A model generated the notes under the pieces. The model worked only from the letters and a program-made list of their open reading frames with translations, was not told the origin of the DNA and did not search any database. From an uncultured Lachnospiraceae bacterium (GTDB lineage: Bacteria > Bacillota > Clostridia > Lachnospirales > Lachnospiraceae), in NCBI GenBank assembly GCA_900554415.1, contig USGU01000016.1, forward strand, positions 1 to 57,452: DNA of 57,452 nt. Reading direction: 5' to 3'. Below are positions 15,138 to 23,159 of this stretch, one piece after another. The position numbers and the translations under genes were made by a program. The number at the start of each line of letters is the position of its first letter. Position 1 is the first letter of the stretch.

Positions 15138-16016
15138 ATGAAGAAAGTATTATGTATGGTTTTAACACTTGCATGTGCAGTTTCACTTGTTGCATGTGGT
15201 GGAAGTAAAGATTCAGACGGAAAGTCAGATGGAAAGTCAGATGGAAAGGTTACTGCAAAAGTAATCGAACAGAATCTGACAGATGAGGAGTATGCATTTG
15301 GTGTAGATAAGACACAGCCAGAGCTGCTTACACAGGTAAATGATTTTATTGCAAAGATTAAAGAAGATGGAACATTAGAAGAAATCTGTGACAGATATTT
15401 CGGAGATGGAGAGCCGGTAGCTGTTACATCTGCTGAACTGGACTCTTCAAAAGACCAACTTGTTGTTGCAACAAATGCAGCGTTCGAACCTTTCGAATAT
15501 ACAAAGGGTGACAAATATTACGGTATTGATATGGAAATCGCAGCACTGCTTGCAAAATCTATGAACAAAGAACTGGTTATCCAAAATATGGATTTCGATG
15601 CAGTTTGTCTTTCTGTTGGACAGCAGAAATGCGATATTGCAATGGCCGGTCTTACAATTAATGAAGAAAGAGAAGAATATGTAACATTTACAGATTCGTA
15701 TTATGCAGCTTCCCAGAAATTAGTTGTACCAAGCACAAACACAGATTTTGATGAATGTAAGAATGTAGATGATGTTGTGGCAATTCTTAATAAGATGTCT
15801 GCTAAAGATAAAATTGGTGTTCAGGCAGGAACAACAGGACAGTACTATGTAGAAGGCGATGCTGACTGGGACTTCGATGGACTTCCGGCAGAATGTGTAA
15901 CATACAAGAATGGTTCCCTTGCAGTACAGGATATGTTAAACGGCAATATTCAGGCTGTAATTATTGACGCAGCACCTGCATCAGCTATTGCGGAAGCAAT
16001 CAATGCAGTTCAATAG
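15138..16016 (+). CDS. Amino acid ABC transporter substrate-binding lipoprotein, apparently circularly permuted
   Basis: Captures a polar amino acid outside the membrane for the permease and ATPase that follow. A signal peptide with lipobox LVAC gives lipidated Cys20, then a short repeat linker of Asp-Gly-Lys-Ser. Residues ~47-90 (EEYAFGVDKTQPELLTQVND and KIKEDGTLEEICDRYFG) look like the segment that normally ends this family. The usual beginning, VVATNAAFEPFEYTKGD, comes only at ~109. The protein then stops right after AVIIDAAPASAIAEAIN, where that tail would normally follow. Hence the order of segments is rotated. The specificity pocket residues cannot be assigned by eye. Confidence 0.85.
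   Translation: MKKVLCMVLTLACAVSLVACGGSKDSDGKSDGKSDGKVTAKVIEQNLTDEEYAFGVDKTQPELLTQVNDFIAKIKEDGTLEEICDRYFGDGEPVAVTSAELDSSKDQLVVATNAAFEPFEYTKGDKYYGIDMEIAALLAKSMNKELVIQNMDFDAVCLSVGQQKCDIAMAGLTINEEREEYVTFTDSYYAASQKLVVPSTNTDFDECKNVDDVVAILNKMSAKDKIGVQAGTTGQYYVEGDADWDFDGLPAECVTYKNGSLAVQDMLNGNIQAVIIDAAPASAIAEAINAVQ
15219..15242 (+). repeat. 12-base in-frame tandem repeat in the lipoprotein linker
   Basis: Two exact copies of GGAAAGTCAGAT (15219-15230, 15231-15242) followed by a partial third. It encodes repeated Gly-Lys-Ser-Asp just after the lipid-anchored cysteine, so slippage would change linker length without a frameshift. Confidence 0.8.
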
Positions 16017-16040
16017 CAAGTAGAAAAGGATTGAAAAATA

Positions 16041-16751
16041 ATGGGCAATTTTGAACAAAAGGTAAAAATATTTGCAGAAATCTTCTGGCAGGAAAATGGA
16101 TATGTAAAAGTGGTACAAGGATTGCAAAATACGCTATTGATTGCAGTGTCGGGTCTGATTATTGGTATATTAATAGGTACACTGATAGCTACTGCACGTG
16201 TAGTACCAAAATATAAAGTGCTGCCGAGAGTATTAAATGCCATATGTGGTTTTTATGTCGCACTGTTCCGCGGTACTCCTATGGTTGTTCAACTCCTGGT
16301 ATTCTATTATGTATTACTGCCAATCATCGGATTAAGGATTACTGGTGTTCAGGTTGCCATATTAGTTTTCGGACTGAATAGTGGAGCATATATTTCTGAG
16401 ATTATGCGTAGCGGTATTCAGTCAGTGGACCCTGGTCAGATGGAAGCAGGACGTGCAGTCGGACTTAGCTTTGGAACAAGTATGATGAAGATTGTAATTC
16501 CTCAGGCAGTTAAGAATATTCTTCCTACTCTGGGAAATGAGTTTATTTCTTTGATTAAGGAAACATCAGTAGTGAGTTTTGTAGGTGCAGCAGACCTATA
16601 TGTGGCATTTAACTATATTGGAAGCAACAGTTATGAGTTCATGGTTCCATATCTGGTAATGGCTATGATTTATATTGCGCTTGTATTGGTAATTTCATTG
16701 CTGATTAAATTGATGGAAAGGAGCCTGAAGAAGAGTGATAGACGTAATTAA
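16041..16751 (+). CDS. Amino acid ABC transporter permease (HisM/GlnP type)
   Basis: Membrane subunit of the polar amino acid uptake system. It has 236 residues with about five helices. It opens with GLQNTLLIAVSGLIIGILIG, has ALFRGTPMVVQLLVFYYVLL (the GTP motif of this family) and the EAA-type loop EAGRAVGLSFGTSMMKIVIP that docks to the ATPase. It lies between the binding protein (24-base gap) and the ATPase, whose start overlaps its end by 17 bases. Confidence 0.93.
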   Translation: MGNFEQKVKIFAEIFWQENGYVKVVQGLQNTLLIAVSGLIIGILIGTLIATARVVPKYKVLPRVLNAICGFYVALFRGTPMVVQLLVFYYVLLPIIGLRITGVQVAILVFGLNSGAYISEIMRSGIQSVDPGQMEAGRAVGLSFGTSMMKIVIPQAVKNILPTLGNEFISLIKETSVVSFVGAADLYVAFNYIGSNSYEFMVPYLVMAMIYIALVLVISLLIKLMERSLKKSDRRN

Positions 16752-17529
16752 TCTTGAAAAAAGTTTTGGTGATGTAGAAGTTCTGAAAGGCATTAATATT
16801 ACCATCAATAAAGGCGATATTGTGGCAGTTATCGGACCTTCTGGTTCTGGTAAGAGTACATTTTTAAGATGTCTGAACTGTATGGAAGACCCTACAGGTG
16901 GAAGCATTATCTTTAATGGTGAAGATATTGCGGATATGAAGGTGGATATCAATAAGCACAGACGGCACATGGGAATGGTGTTCCAGCATTTTAATCTGTT
17001 CAATAATATGACAGTTCTTGATAATATTATGATGGCGCCTGTATACTTAAGATGTCAGGATTTGAAAAAAGCCAGAAGGGCGAATCTGTTTAAAAAGGAG
17101 AAAACCCCGATTACGCAGACGAAAGAACAGATAAAAAAAGAAGAAAAAGAACGGGCTATGACATTACTGAAAAAGATTGGACTGGAAGATAAGGCAAATG
17201 TTTATCCGTCCACACTTTCAGGTGGTCAGAAGCAGCGTATTGCAATTGTGCGCTCTATGGCAATGAATCCGGATGTGATTCTCTTTGATGAACCAACCTC
17301 TGCGCTTGACCCGGAAATGGTTGGTGAAGTGCTGGAGCTTATGCGGGAACTGGCAAAAGAGGGTATGACCATGGTCGTAGTAACACACGAAATGGGATTT
17401 GCCAGAGAAGTGGCAAACCGAGTGATATTTATTGATGACGGTCAGATTAAAGAGGAAAATACACCGGAAGAGTTATTTGACCATCCGAAGGATGCACGTT
17501 TGAAAGAGTTTTTATCAAAGATTTTGTAA
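16735..17529 (+). CDS. Amino acid ABC transporter ATP-binding protein
   Basis: Drives the transporter from the cytoplasmic side. It begins with GTG at 16735, inside the end of the permease gene, after AAGGAGCC. It is 264 residues, some 20-25 more than usual. Walker A GPSGSGKST is at about 33-41, the Q-loop is VFQHFNLF, the signature is LSGGQKQR, Walker B is VILFDEPTSALDPE and the switch His lies in VVVTHEMGFA. The extra residues form a Lys-rich insertion at about 105-140 (RRANLFKKEKTPITQTKEQI) in the helical domain between the Q-loop and the signature. Confidence 0.94.
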   Translation: MIDVINLEKSFGDVEVLKGINITINKGDIVAVIGPSGSGKSTFLRCLNCMEDPTGGSIIFNGEDIADMKVDINKHRRHMGMVFQHFNLFNNMTVLDNIMMAPVYLRCQDLKKARRANLFKKEKTPITQTKEQIKKEEKERAMTLLKKIGLEDKANVYPSTLSGGQKQRIAIVRSMAMNPDVILFDEPTSALDPEMVGEVLELMRELAKEGMTMVVVTHEMGFAREVANRVIFIDDGQIKEENTPEELFDHPKDARLKEFLSKIL

Positions 17530-17554
17530 AAAAGGTTGTATAAGAAATATTTGT

Positions 17555-17585
17555 AAAGTGTGTGGAAGGAAATTCTGCACACTTT
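17555..17585 (+). terminator. Probable terminator after the ABC operon
   Basis: AAAGTGTG at 17555-17562 pairs with CACACTTT at 17578-17585; a T-rich stretch with TTTTTT a little further on follows. Moderately strong. Confidence 0.6.
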
Positions 17586-17630
17586 TATATTTATTTAGTT
17601 TTTTGAAGAAAGATGAAAAAAATTCCAATG

Positions 17631-17658
17631 TTGCAAATGACGAAAACCGTGGTACAAT
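17631..17658 (+). promoter_or_regulatory. Promoter upstream of the Mrp/NBP35-type ATPase gene
   Basis: TTGCAA at 17631-17636 and TACAAT at 17653-17658 with a 16-base spacer, about 75 bases before the GTG start at 17732. The leader between them has partly overlapping complementary arms (TATGTC/GACATA and CCTAT/ATAGG) and could fold. Confidence 0.55.
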
Positions 17659-17731
17659 ATAAGAAGAATATATGTCCTATTATGGTGTGAAAATATACCT
17701 TAAGACATAGGAATATAGGGAGGAAATAACA

Positions 17732-18580
17732 GTGAGTAGTGAAAAAACAGAAAATGCTGGACAGGGCTGCGAGGGAAGCTGTTCAAGCTGCCCGCATGCA
17801 GGCGGATGTCCAAGTCAGAAGAAAAGCTTAAAAGAAGAAATGAACGCACACTCTAACATTAAGAAAGTCATTGGTGTTGTCAGTGGTAAAGGTGGCGTTG
17901 GTAAATCTATGGTAACTGCATCACTTGCAAGAGCAATGAAGGAAAAGGGATACAAGGTTGGTATTCTGGATGCAGATATCACAGGACCATCTATTCCGAA
18001 GATGTACGGAATCCATGGTAAAGTAATGGGATGCGAAGATGGAATTCTTCCGGCAGTGGCTGAAGATGGAACAAAGATTATTTCAGTTAATCTGATGCTT
18101 GACAGTGAAGAAGACCCGGTTATCTGGAGAGGTCCGGTTATTGCCGGAGTTGTAAAACAGTTCTGGACAGATGTTGTCTGGGGAGAACTGGATTACCTTT
18201 TGGTAGATATGCCGCCTGGAACAGGAGATGTTCCACTTACTGTATTCCAGTCACTTCCAGTAGACGGAGCAGTCATTGTTACATCACCTCAGGATTTGGT
18301 TCGCATGATTGTGAAGAAGTCTTATAACATGGTAAAACACATGGGAGTTCCTGTACTTGGAATCGTTGAAAATTATAGTTATCTGGTATGTCCAGACTGC
18401 GGAAAGCATATTAATGTGTTTGGAGAGAGCAATATTGATGCCATCGCAGCAGAGCTTCAGATTCCTGTTATTGGAAAGATGCCGATTGATGCACAGCTTG
18501 CAGAAGCAGTGGACAAAGAAGAATTTTATAAGATTAAGAATGAATATCTGAAAGATACTTCTTCTGTATTAGAGGCTTAA
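17732..18580 (+). CDS. Mrp/NBP35 (ApbC)-family Fe-S carrier ATPase
   Basis: Cytosolic P-loop ATPase that binds and delivers iron-sulfur clusters. It is 282 residues with a GTG start after AGGGAGGAA. The N-terminus holds a Cys cluster (CEGSCSSCPHAGGC, ~13-26) like eukaryotic NBP35. The deviant Walker A is SGKGGVGKS at ~50-58, Walker B is LLVDMPPGTGD, and CPDC near residue 217 is the pair that bridges the shared cluster in dimers. The organism carries many Fe-S proteins downstream (formate dehydrogenases, ferredoxins, hydrogenase), which is a plausible demand, though no operon link is seen. The name Mrp here is unrelated to the antiporter Mrp. Confidence 0.9.
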   Translation: MSSEKTENAGQGCEGSCSSCPHAGGCPSQKKSLKEEMNAHSNIKKVIGVVSGKGGVGKSMVTASLARAMKEKGYKVGILDADITGPSIPKMYGIHGKVMGCEDGILPAVAEDGTKIISVNLMLDSEEDPVIWRGPVIAGVVKQFWTDVVWGELDYLLVDMPPGTGDVPLTVFQSLPVDGAVIVTSPQDLVRMIVKKSYNMVKHMGVPVLGIVENYSYLVCPDCGKHINVFGESNIDAIAAELQIPVIGKMPIDAQLAEAVDKEEFYKIKNEYLKDTSSVLEA

Positions 18581-18626
18581 AACTGAAAGCAATTCAAGAT
18601 ATTGCGATTACAATATATGGGTTTTA

Positions 18627-18668
18627 GAGAGAGATGGCGCATAGAGGGGCTGTTTCTCTCTTTTTTTT
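18627..18668 (+). terminator. Terminator after the Fe-S carrier gene
   Basis: GAGAGA near 18627-18634 pairs with TCTCTC at 18655-18660 followed by eight or more T. The loop is about 20 bases, so the stem is short but the T-tract is excellent. Confidence 0.75.
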
Positions 18669-18767
18669 GAAAAAATATGCACCGAAAATGCGTATGTTTC
18701 TGAAAAAATAATCGATTAATAGGAAAAATCTAATAAGTCATATTGGCTATTATAATAGGGGGTATTG

Positions 18768-18796
18768 TTGACGAATTGCGTCATAAATGGTAAAAT
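18768..18796 (+). promoter_or_regulatory. Promoter of the Mrp/Mbh-like operon
   Basis: TTGACG at 18768-18773, 17-base spacer, TAAAAT at 18791-18796. The first downstream gene is the 43-residue ORF at 18845, giving a leader of about 40 bases. Confidence 0.7.
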
Positions 18797-18844
18797 TTAT
18801 AGATAATATTTATTAAATATTTACAAATCATGGAGGTGAGAGTC

Positions 18845-18976
18845 ATGAAAAAATGGATGAGCTTTTGCTTGGCCATCATTTTGTGTATCGGTGTTCTGTT
18901 TTATGTATCCGCAGATGTGAATCATGGACATGGACCTGGATACGTGGCTGAAGAACAGGAGGGAGGAGGACATTGA
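18845..18976 (+). CDS. 43-residue membrane-anchored or secreted leader protein of the Mrp-like operon
   Basis: A small ORF with an ideal GGAGGTGA ribosome-binding site 5 bases before its ATG, located between the promoter and mnhE. Residues 1-23 are a Lys-start hydrophobic segment (MKKWMSFCLAIILCIGVLFY) that could be a signal or a single membrane helix. The rest is Gly/His/Glu-rich: NHGHGPGYVAEEQEGGGH. The stop TGA overlaps the TTG start of the next gene by three bases of shared sequence, so translation is probably coupled. I do not recognise a family. It may be an accessory subunit, assembly factor or metal-binding peptide. Confidence 0.7.
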   Translation: MKKWMSFCLAIILCIGVLFYVSADVNHGHGPGYVAEEQEGGGH

Positions 18977-19443
18977 TTTTCTTAACACTTTTTGTACTAT
19001 GGATTATTTTTAATGGAAAAATAACAGTGGAAATCTGCATCTTTGGTGTGTTATTATCCGCTGCCCTTACTTATTTTTCCAAAAAGCATCTGCAATATGG
19101 TCTTGAAGAAGGCGCTGGCGGCTTCTCAGTGAAGAGACTTCCATATCTGGTAGAGTATCTTGGAATTCTTATCTGGGAAGTGATTAAGGCTAACATTGTT
19201 GTTATTAAGATGACATTAAGCAAAAAGCTGGAATTTGAGCCTGCAATTATTTATTTCAAAACAGATCTGAAAGAGCAGGCTTCAAAGGTTATGCTGGCAA
19301 ACTCAATTACTTTAACTCCGGGAACAATTACTGTATCGTTAGAGGGGGATACATATTGCGTGCATTGTCTGGATAAGAGTATGGCTGAAGGAATTGAGAG
19401 TTCAATTTTTGTTCAGAAATTGCACAGAATCGAGGAGGTATAG
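18973..19443 (+). CDS. mnhE: Mrp antiporter subunit MnhE/MbhA-like
   Basis: Membrane subunit of Mrp-type cation/proton antiporters and of the matching module of membrane-bound hydrogenases. It is 156 residues with a TTG start overlapping the preceding stop. It opens with two hydrophobic segments (FLTLFVLWIIFNGKITVEIC). KRLPYLVEYLGILIWEVIKA and MLANSITLTPGTITVSLEGD are the MnhE signatures; the latter is highly diagnostic. It heads the conserved E-F-G block. Confidence 0.9.
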   Translation: MIFLTLFVLWIIFNGKITVEICIFGVLLSAALTYFSKKHLQYGLEEGAGGFSVKRLPYLVEYLGILIWEVIKANIVVIKMTLSKKLEFEPAIIYFKTDLKEQASKVMLANSITLTPGTITVSLEGDTYCVHCLDKSMAEGIESSIFVQKLHRIEEV

Positions 19444-19445
19444 GA

Positions 19446-19772
19446 ATGGATATGTTGAATATGGCAATAAGAGGACTGATGCTTACGGCTATGATTGTCC
19501 TTGCTATTACAGTTATTTTCTGCCTGCTGAGAGCAATTTTGGGACCACGTTTTACAGACCGTTTAATTGCTGTAAACCTGGTAGGAACAAAGACAATCAT
19601 TTTGATATGCGTGGTTGCTATTTATATCGGTGAACAATATGTTGTCGATGTAGCTTTGATTTACGCACTGATTAGTTTCCTGGCAGTTGTTGTTCTTACG
19701 AATGTTTACAAATCTTCTTATAATAAGAGAAAAGCAGAGAAAGAACAGAAGACTGGAAAGGAGGAGTCATAA
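19446..19772 (+). CDS. mnhF: Mrp antiporter subunit MnhF/MbhB-like
   Basis: Small three-helix membrane subunit, 108 residues. The core RAILGPRFTDRLIAVNLVGT is the MnhF signature, followed by VVDVALIYALISFLAVVVLT. The C-terminal tail is basic and charged (KRKAEKEQKTGKEES). It starts three bases after mnhE and ends one base before mnhG, so the block is tightly coupled. Confidence 0.9.
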   Translation: MDMLNMAIRGLMLTAMIVLAITVIFCLLRAILGPRFTDRLIAVNLVGTKTIILICVVAIYIGEQYVVDVALIYALISFLAVVVLTNVYKSSYNKRKAEKEQKTGKEES

Positions 19773-19773
19773 T

Positions 19774-20097
19774 ATGGTACTTGGATGGATTCGTTTTGGC
19801 ATTGCGGCTGTTCTGATTCTGGTTGGTCTGTTTGTAATAGGCGTTGCAATCTTTGGTGTGTTCCGTTTTAATTTCATTCTGAACAGAATGCATATTGCGG
19901 CAGCATGTGATACCTTGGGAACACTTATGATTCTGTTAGGCTTACTTATTCTTGAGGGCTTCTCAACCATGAGTTTAAAGCTAATCTTAATCGTAGGCTT
20001 TATGTGGCTTGCTAACCCAATCAGCAGTCATTTGATCTGTAAGCTTGAGATTGATACGAACGAGAAGATTGAAGAGGAATGCGAGGTGGTTGAGTAA
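19774..20097 (+). CDS. mnhG: Mrp antiporter subunit MnhG/MbhC-like
   Basis: Small membrane subunit, 107 residues from the ATG at 19774, chosen because AAAGGAGGAG lies 8 bases upstream. It has three hydrophobic segments. FGVFRFNFILNRMHIAAACD corresponds to the MnhG motif where R-hydrophobic-D-RMHAAT is usual, and LIVGFMWLANPISSHLICK to its conserved end. The stop overlaps the next start by one base (TAATG). Confidence 0.88.
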   Translation: MVLGWIRFGIAAVLILVGLFVIGVAIFGVFRFNFILNRMHIAAACDTLGTLMILLGLLILEGFSTMSLKLILIVGFMWLANPISSHLICKLEIDTNEKIEEECEVVE

Positions 20098-20357
20098 TGA
20101 AGATATTTGAAATTATTTTACTCACTTTCTTGGTTGTATGTGCACTGGCAGTTTCACTGTCACGTAACTTGTTGGTTTCATTGGTTATTTTTATGTCGTA
20201 CAGTCTTGTTATGTCAATACTCTGGCTGATTTTACAGTCACCTGACCTTGCGATAACAGAGGCAGCAGTAGGTGCAGGTGTAACCAGTATCCTGTTCTTT
20301 GTGACATTGAAGAAAGTAGGAGCCATGAAGGAGGAGGGTATCGATGAAGACAAATAA
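20097..20357 (+). CDS. MbhD-like subunit (DUF4040; MrpA C-terminal segment)
   Basis: An 86-residue membrane protein. SYSLVMSILWLILQSPDLAI followed by TEAAVGAGVTSILFFVTLKK matches the MbhD/MrpA C-terminal motif (pattern P-D-x-A-x-T-E-A-x-V-G), which in Mrp antiporters is fused to the large A subunit but in Mbh hydrogenases is separate. The split form here points to an Mbh-type layout. It overlaps both neighbours by a few bases. Confidence 0.82.
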   Translation: MKIFEIILLTFLVVCALAVSLSRNLLVSLVIFMSYSLVMSILWLILQSPDLAITEAAVGAGVTSILFFVTLKKVGAMKEEGIDEDK

Positions 20358-21264
20358 AGAGAAATCCAAATTTTTGGCATGGGTTGACGGAGATTACATT
20401 ATTGGACAGAACAATGATGCAAAGGAAGCACCAAAAGAAGAGACAGAGGTTACTGTCGAAAAGCATCATGAAAAAACAATTGCAGAACGTTTTGATGAAT
20501 GGATTGGAAAGAATGAAATTCATGTATATCAGCAATTCTACAAAGTTATGGCAGTTGTACTTGCACTGATTATCATCGTATGTATGTTGATTACGGTATC
20601 CAAGCTTCCGTCATTCGGTGACCCGGATAATCCGGCTAATAACGAAGTATCACAGAAATACATTGAAGACGGAATGAAAGATACCGGTGCGGTAAATATC
20701 GTAGCCGGAATGATTCTGGATTATCGTGCATTTGATACATTTGGTGAATCAACCGTTCTTTTTGTTGCTGCGGGAACTGTAATGATTCTGTTACGTAATG
20801 ACAAAAAGAAAAAAGGAAAAGAAGATGACGATGCAATCTATGATCCGAAACCGGATATTATTTTACAGAATGTATCCAGACTTCTGATACCAATTGCGCT
20901 GATGTTTGGTATTTATGTTGTCCTGAACGGACATATTTCTCCTGGTGGTGGATTCTCAGGAGGTGCGATTATGGGAGCATCCCTGATTCTGTACTGTAAT
21001 GCCTATGGTGTAGAAGCAAGCAGAAAGTTCTTTACATATAAGACCTTTAATACAATTGTCGTAAGTGCGCTTACTTTCTATGCAGTGGCAAAGAGCTATT
21101 CGTTCTATACAGGAGCAAATCATCTGCATTCGATTATTCCGACAGGAGTGCCGGGAGACATCGTCAGTGCGGGACTTATCTTCCCACTGAATATTGCAGT
21201 TGGAGTTATCGTAATGTGTACGATGTACGGATTTTATTCATTATTCAACAGGGAGGTTATCTAA
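20344..21264 (+). CDS. mnhB: Fused MbhE-like and MnhB/MbhF-like subunit
   Basis: A 306-residue membrane protein combining two subunits that are separate in Pyrococcus Mbh. Residues 1-60 are a charged cytoplasmic extension. A helix at ~66-86 and the region to ~150 (DTGAVNIVAGMILDYRAFDT, GESTVLFVAAGTVMILL) resemble MbhE. From ~165 the MnhB domain begins: LLIPIALMFGIYVVLNGHIS, then PGGGFSGGAIMGASLIL, the diagnostic MnhB motif. The overlap with the preceding gene is 14 bases. The N-terminal extension is not one I recognise. Confidence 0.83.
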   Translation: MKTNKEKSKFLAWVDGDYIIGQNNDAKEAPKEETEVTVEKHHEKTIAERFDEWIGKNEIHVYQQFYKVMAVVLALIIIVCMLITVSKLPSFGDPDNPANNEVSQKYIEDGMKDTGAVNIVAGMILDYRAFDTFGESTVLFVAAGTVMILLRNDKKKKGKEDDDAIYDPKPDIILQNVSRLLIPIALMFGIYVVLNGHISPGGGFSGGAIMGASLILYCNAYGVEASRKFFTYKTFNTIVVSALTFYAVAKSYSFYTGANHLHSIIPTGVPGDIVSAGLIFPLNIAVGVIVMCTMYGFYSLFNREVI

Positions 21265-21265
21265 T

Positions 21266-21646
21266 ATGTTGCAGGGATTATTTACAAACTACTATGAAGC
21301 AACAGCAATGATTATCTTTGGTATTGGATTTACAACTCTGCTGCTGAATAGAAATATTATTAAAAAGATTATCGGTTTTAACTTCATGGACACGGGCATT
21401 TATCTATTCCTGGCTGCGAAGGGATATGTAGTAGGAAGAACTGCACCGATTGTTGTAGATGGTGTGACAGATTTTGAAGCATACATCAACCCGATTCCAA
21501 GTGGTCTGGTACTGACAGGTATCGTAGTATCCGTCAGCGTATCTGCATTCTTCCTTGCACTGGCAGTACGTCTTTATCGGGCATATGGAACACTTGACTT
21601 GGAAGAAATCGTTACAAAAATGCAGAAAGAGCAGGGGGTGTACTAA
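21266..21646 (+). CDS. mnhC: Mrp antiporter subunit MnhC/MbhG (NuoK-like)
   Basis: Three-helix subunit homologous to NuoK of complex I. It is 126 residues. GFTTLLLNRNIIKKIIGFNF and the late DFEAYINPIPSGLVLTGIVV plus VSVSAFFLALAVRLYRAYGT match MnhC, where P-x-P-Q-A-L-V-L-T-A-I-V-I is usual. It starts two bases after the MnhB-like gene and abuts mnhD, so all are co-translated. Confidence 0.9.
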   Translation: MLQGLFTNYYEATAMIIFGIGFTTLLLNRNIIKKIIGFNFMDTGIYLFLAAKGYVVGRTAPIVVDGVTDFEAYINPIPSGLVLTGIVVSVSVSAFFLALAVRLYRAYGTLDLEEIVTKMQKEQGVY

Positions 21647-23143
21647 ATGGAATTTGTACAAAATTTTCCGTTTTTCAGTATCATTCTGGCAATGTTCTCC
21701 GGTGTGCTTTGTGCGGTTCTTAAGCCGAAGGCAGCGAGAAATCTTGTACTTTCCGCGATTACTGTTATCGGAGGAATGTCATTTGCCGTATTAGGGTATA
21801 CCCTTAAGGCTGGCGAATATTATGTATACTGGATGGGTCATTTTCCGGCTCCGTTCGGAAATGAAATTAGAATTGGTGTGCTGGAAGCACTGATGGCTTC
21901 CGCATTCTGCGTAGTTATTTTGTTGTCATTACTTGGTGGTATGAAACATATCTTCCACGATGTAGAGGACACAAAGGTGAATCATTATTTCCTGATGATC
22001 AGTTTGCTTTTCAGTTCTATGCTTGCACTGATTTACACAAACGACTTATTTACTGCATATGTATTTGTGGAAATTAATACACTTGCATCTTGTGCAATCG
22101 TAATGCTGAGAAAAGCAAAGGAAACTTTGGTAGCTACTACAAGATACTTAATCATGAGCCTTCTTGGTTCAGGTCTTTTCTTGATTGGTATCTGTATTTT
22201 ATATGATATTACAGGACACTTGCTGATGTCGAATATCAAAGAGAGCGTGGCTGTACTGGCAAGTACAGGCGAATATGCGTTCCCACTTGAAATCATCATC
22301 TGCCTGTTCTCTATCGGACTTGCAATTAAGAGTGCGTTATATCCATTCCACTCATGGCTGCCGGATGCACATGGAACTTCAACATCTGCTTCCAGTGCGA
22401 TTCTTTCAGGTCTGGTTTTGAAGGCATATATCATTTTGCTTATCAAGATTTTCTACCGTGTAATCGGTATTGATGTGGTTTATGCATCAAAGGCAGTAAA
22501 CGTATTGTTTGTGATGGGCTTACTTGCAATGCTGATGGGTTCTTTGAAGTCATTGAAAGAAAAAGACTTGAAACGAATGATTGCATATTCCAGCGTAGCT
22601 CAGATTGGATATATTTACATGGGAATTGGTATCGGAAGCGAAGTTGGAATGATAGCAGCATGTTTCCATATCCTTGCACATGCAGTGACGAAACCAATGC
22701 TGTTCTGTTCTGCAGGTGGATTTATGGAAGTGTCTGGAGGAAGCAAAAAGTTTGTTGACTTAAAAGGCGCTGCAAGAAGAAATATGCTTGCTGGAATTGC
22801 TTTTGTAATCGGTTCATTATCTATGATAGGTATTCCGCTTACAGCCGGATTTGTGTCAAAGATGTATTTTGCAACAGCATCTATCGGCATGCCAGAGAAA
22901 GTAATTCCTACATTGGTAGTATTATCAATCAGTACAGTGCTGAACGCATTGTATTATGTACCAGCCATTATTGTTCTGTTCTCTAAGACGGACAATAATA
23001 ATAAGATTGTGGCTGTTCCGGATAAGAAGGACATCGCATTCATTATTTCTATGGTCGGATTTATCATCTTGAATTTTGTACTTGGTATCTGTTCGGATCC
23101 GTTCCTTACAATGATTCGTCAGGGCCTTGAAATGTTTGGATAG
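21647..23143 (+). CDS. mnhD: Proton/cation-translocating subunit MnhD/MbhH-like (1 of 4)
   Basis: Antiporter-like membrane subunit of the NuoL/M/N superfamily, 498 residues with about 14 helices. The channel residues are conserved: Glu in FVEINTLASCAIV (helix 5), Lys in SIGLAIKSALYPFHSWLPDA (helix 7) and Lys in SGLVLKAYIILLIKI (helix 8), with a later Lys-rich loop KSLKEKDLKRMIAYSSVAQI. It is the first of four such subunits in this operon. By position after mnhC it is the MrpD/MbhH equivalent. Confidence 0.88.
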   Translation: MEFVQNFPFFSIILAMFSGVLCAVLKPKAARNLVLSAITVIGGMSFAVLGYTLKAGEYYVYWMGHFPAPFGNEIRIGVLEALMASAFCVVILLSLLGGMKHIFHDVEDTKVNHYFLMISLLFSSMLALIYTNDLFTAYVFVEINTLASCAIVMLRKAKETLVATTRYLIMSLLGSGLFLIGICILYDITGHLLMSNIKESVAVLASTGEYAFPLEIIICLFSIGLAIKSALYPFHSWLPDAHGTSTSASSAILSGLVLKAYIILLIKIFYRVIGIDVVYASKAVNVLFVMGLLAMLMGSLKSLKEKDLKRMIAYSSVAQIGYIYMGIGIGSEVGMIAACFHILAHAVTKPMLFCSAGGFMEVSGGSKKFVDLKGAARRNMLAGIAFVIGSLSMIGIPLTAGFVSKMYFATASIGMPEKVIPTLVVLSISTVLNALYYVPAIIVLFSKTDNNNKIVAVPDKKDIAFIISMVGFIILNFVLGICSDPFLTMIRQGLEMFG

Positions 23144-23159
23144 GAAGGAGAAAAAAGGA

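Noticed and set aside
17732..18580. Mrp antiporter regulator because of the name Mrp
   Set aside because: This is the NBP35/ApbC Fe-S P-loop family, separated from the antiporter operon by a terminator and a promoter.
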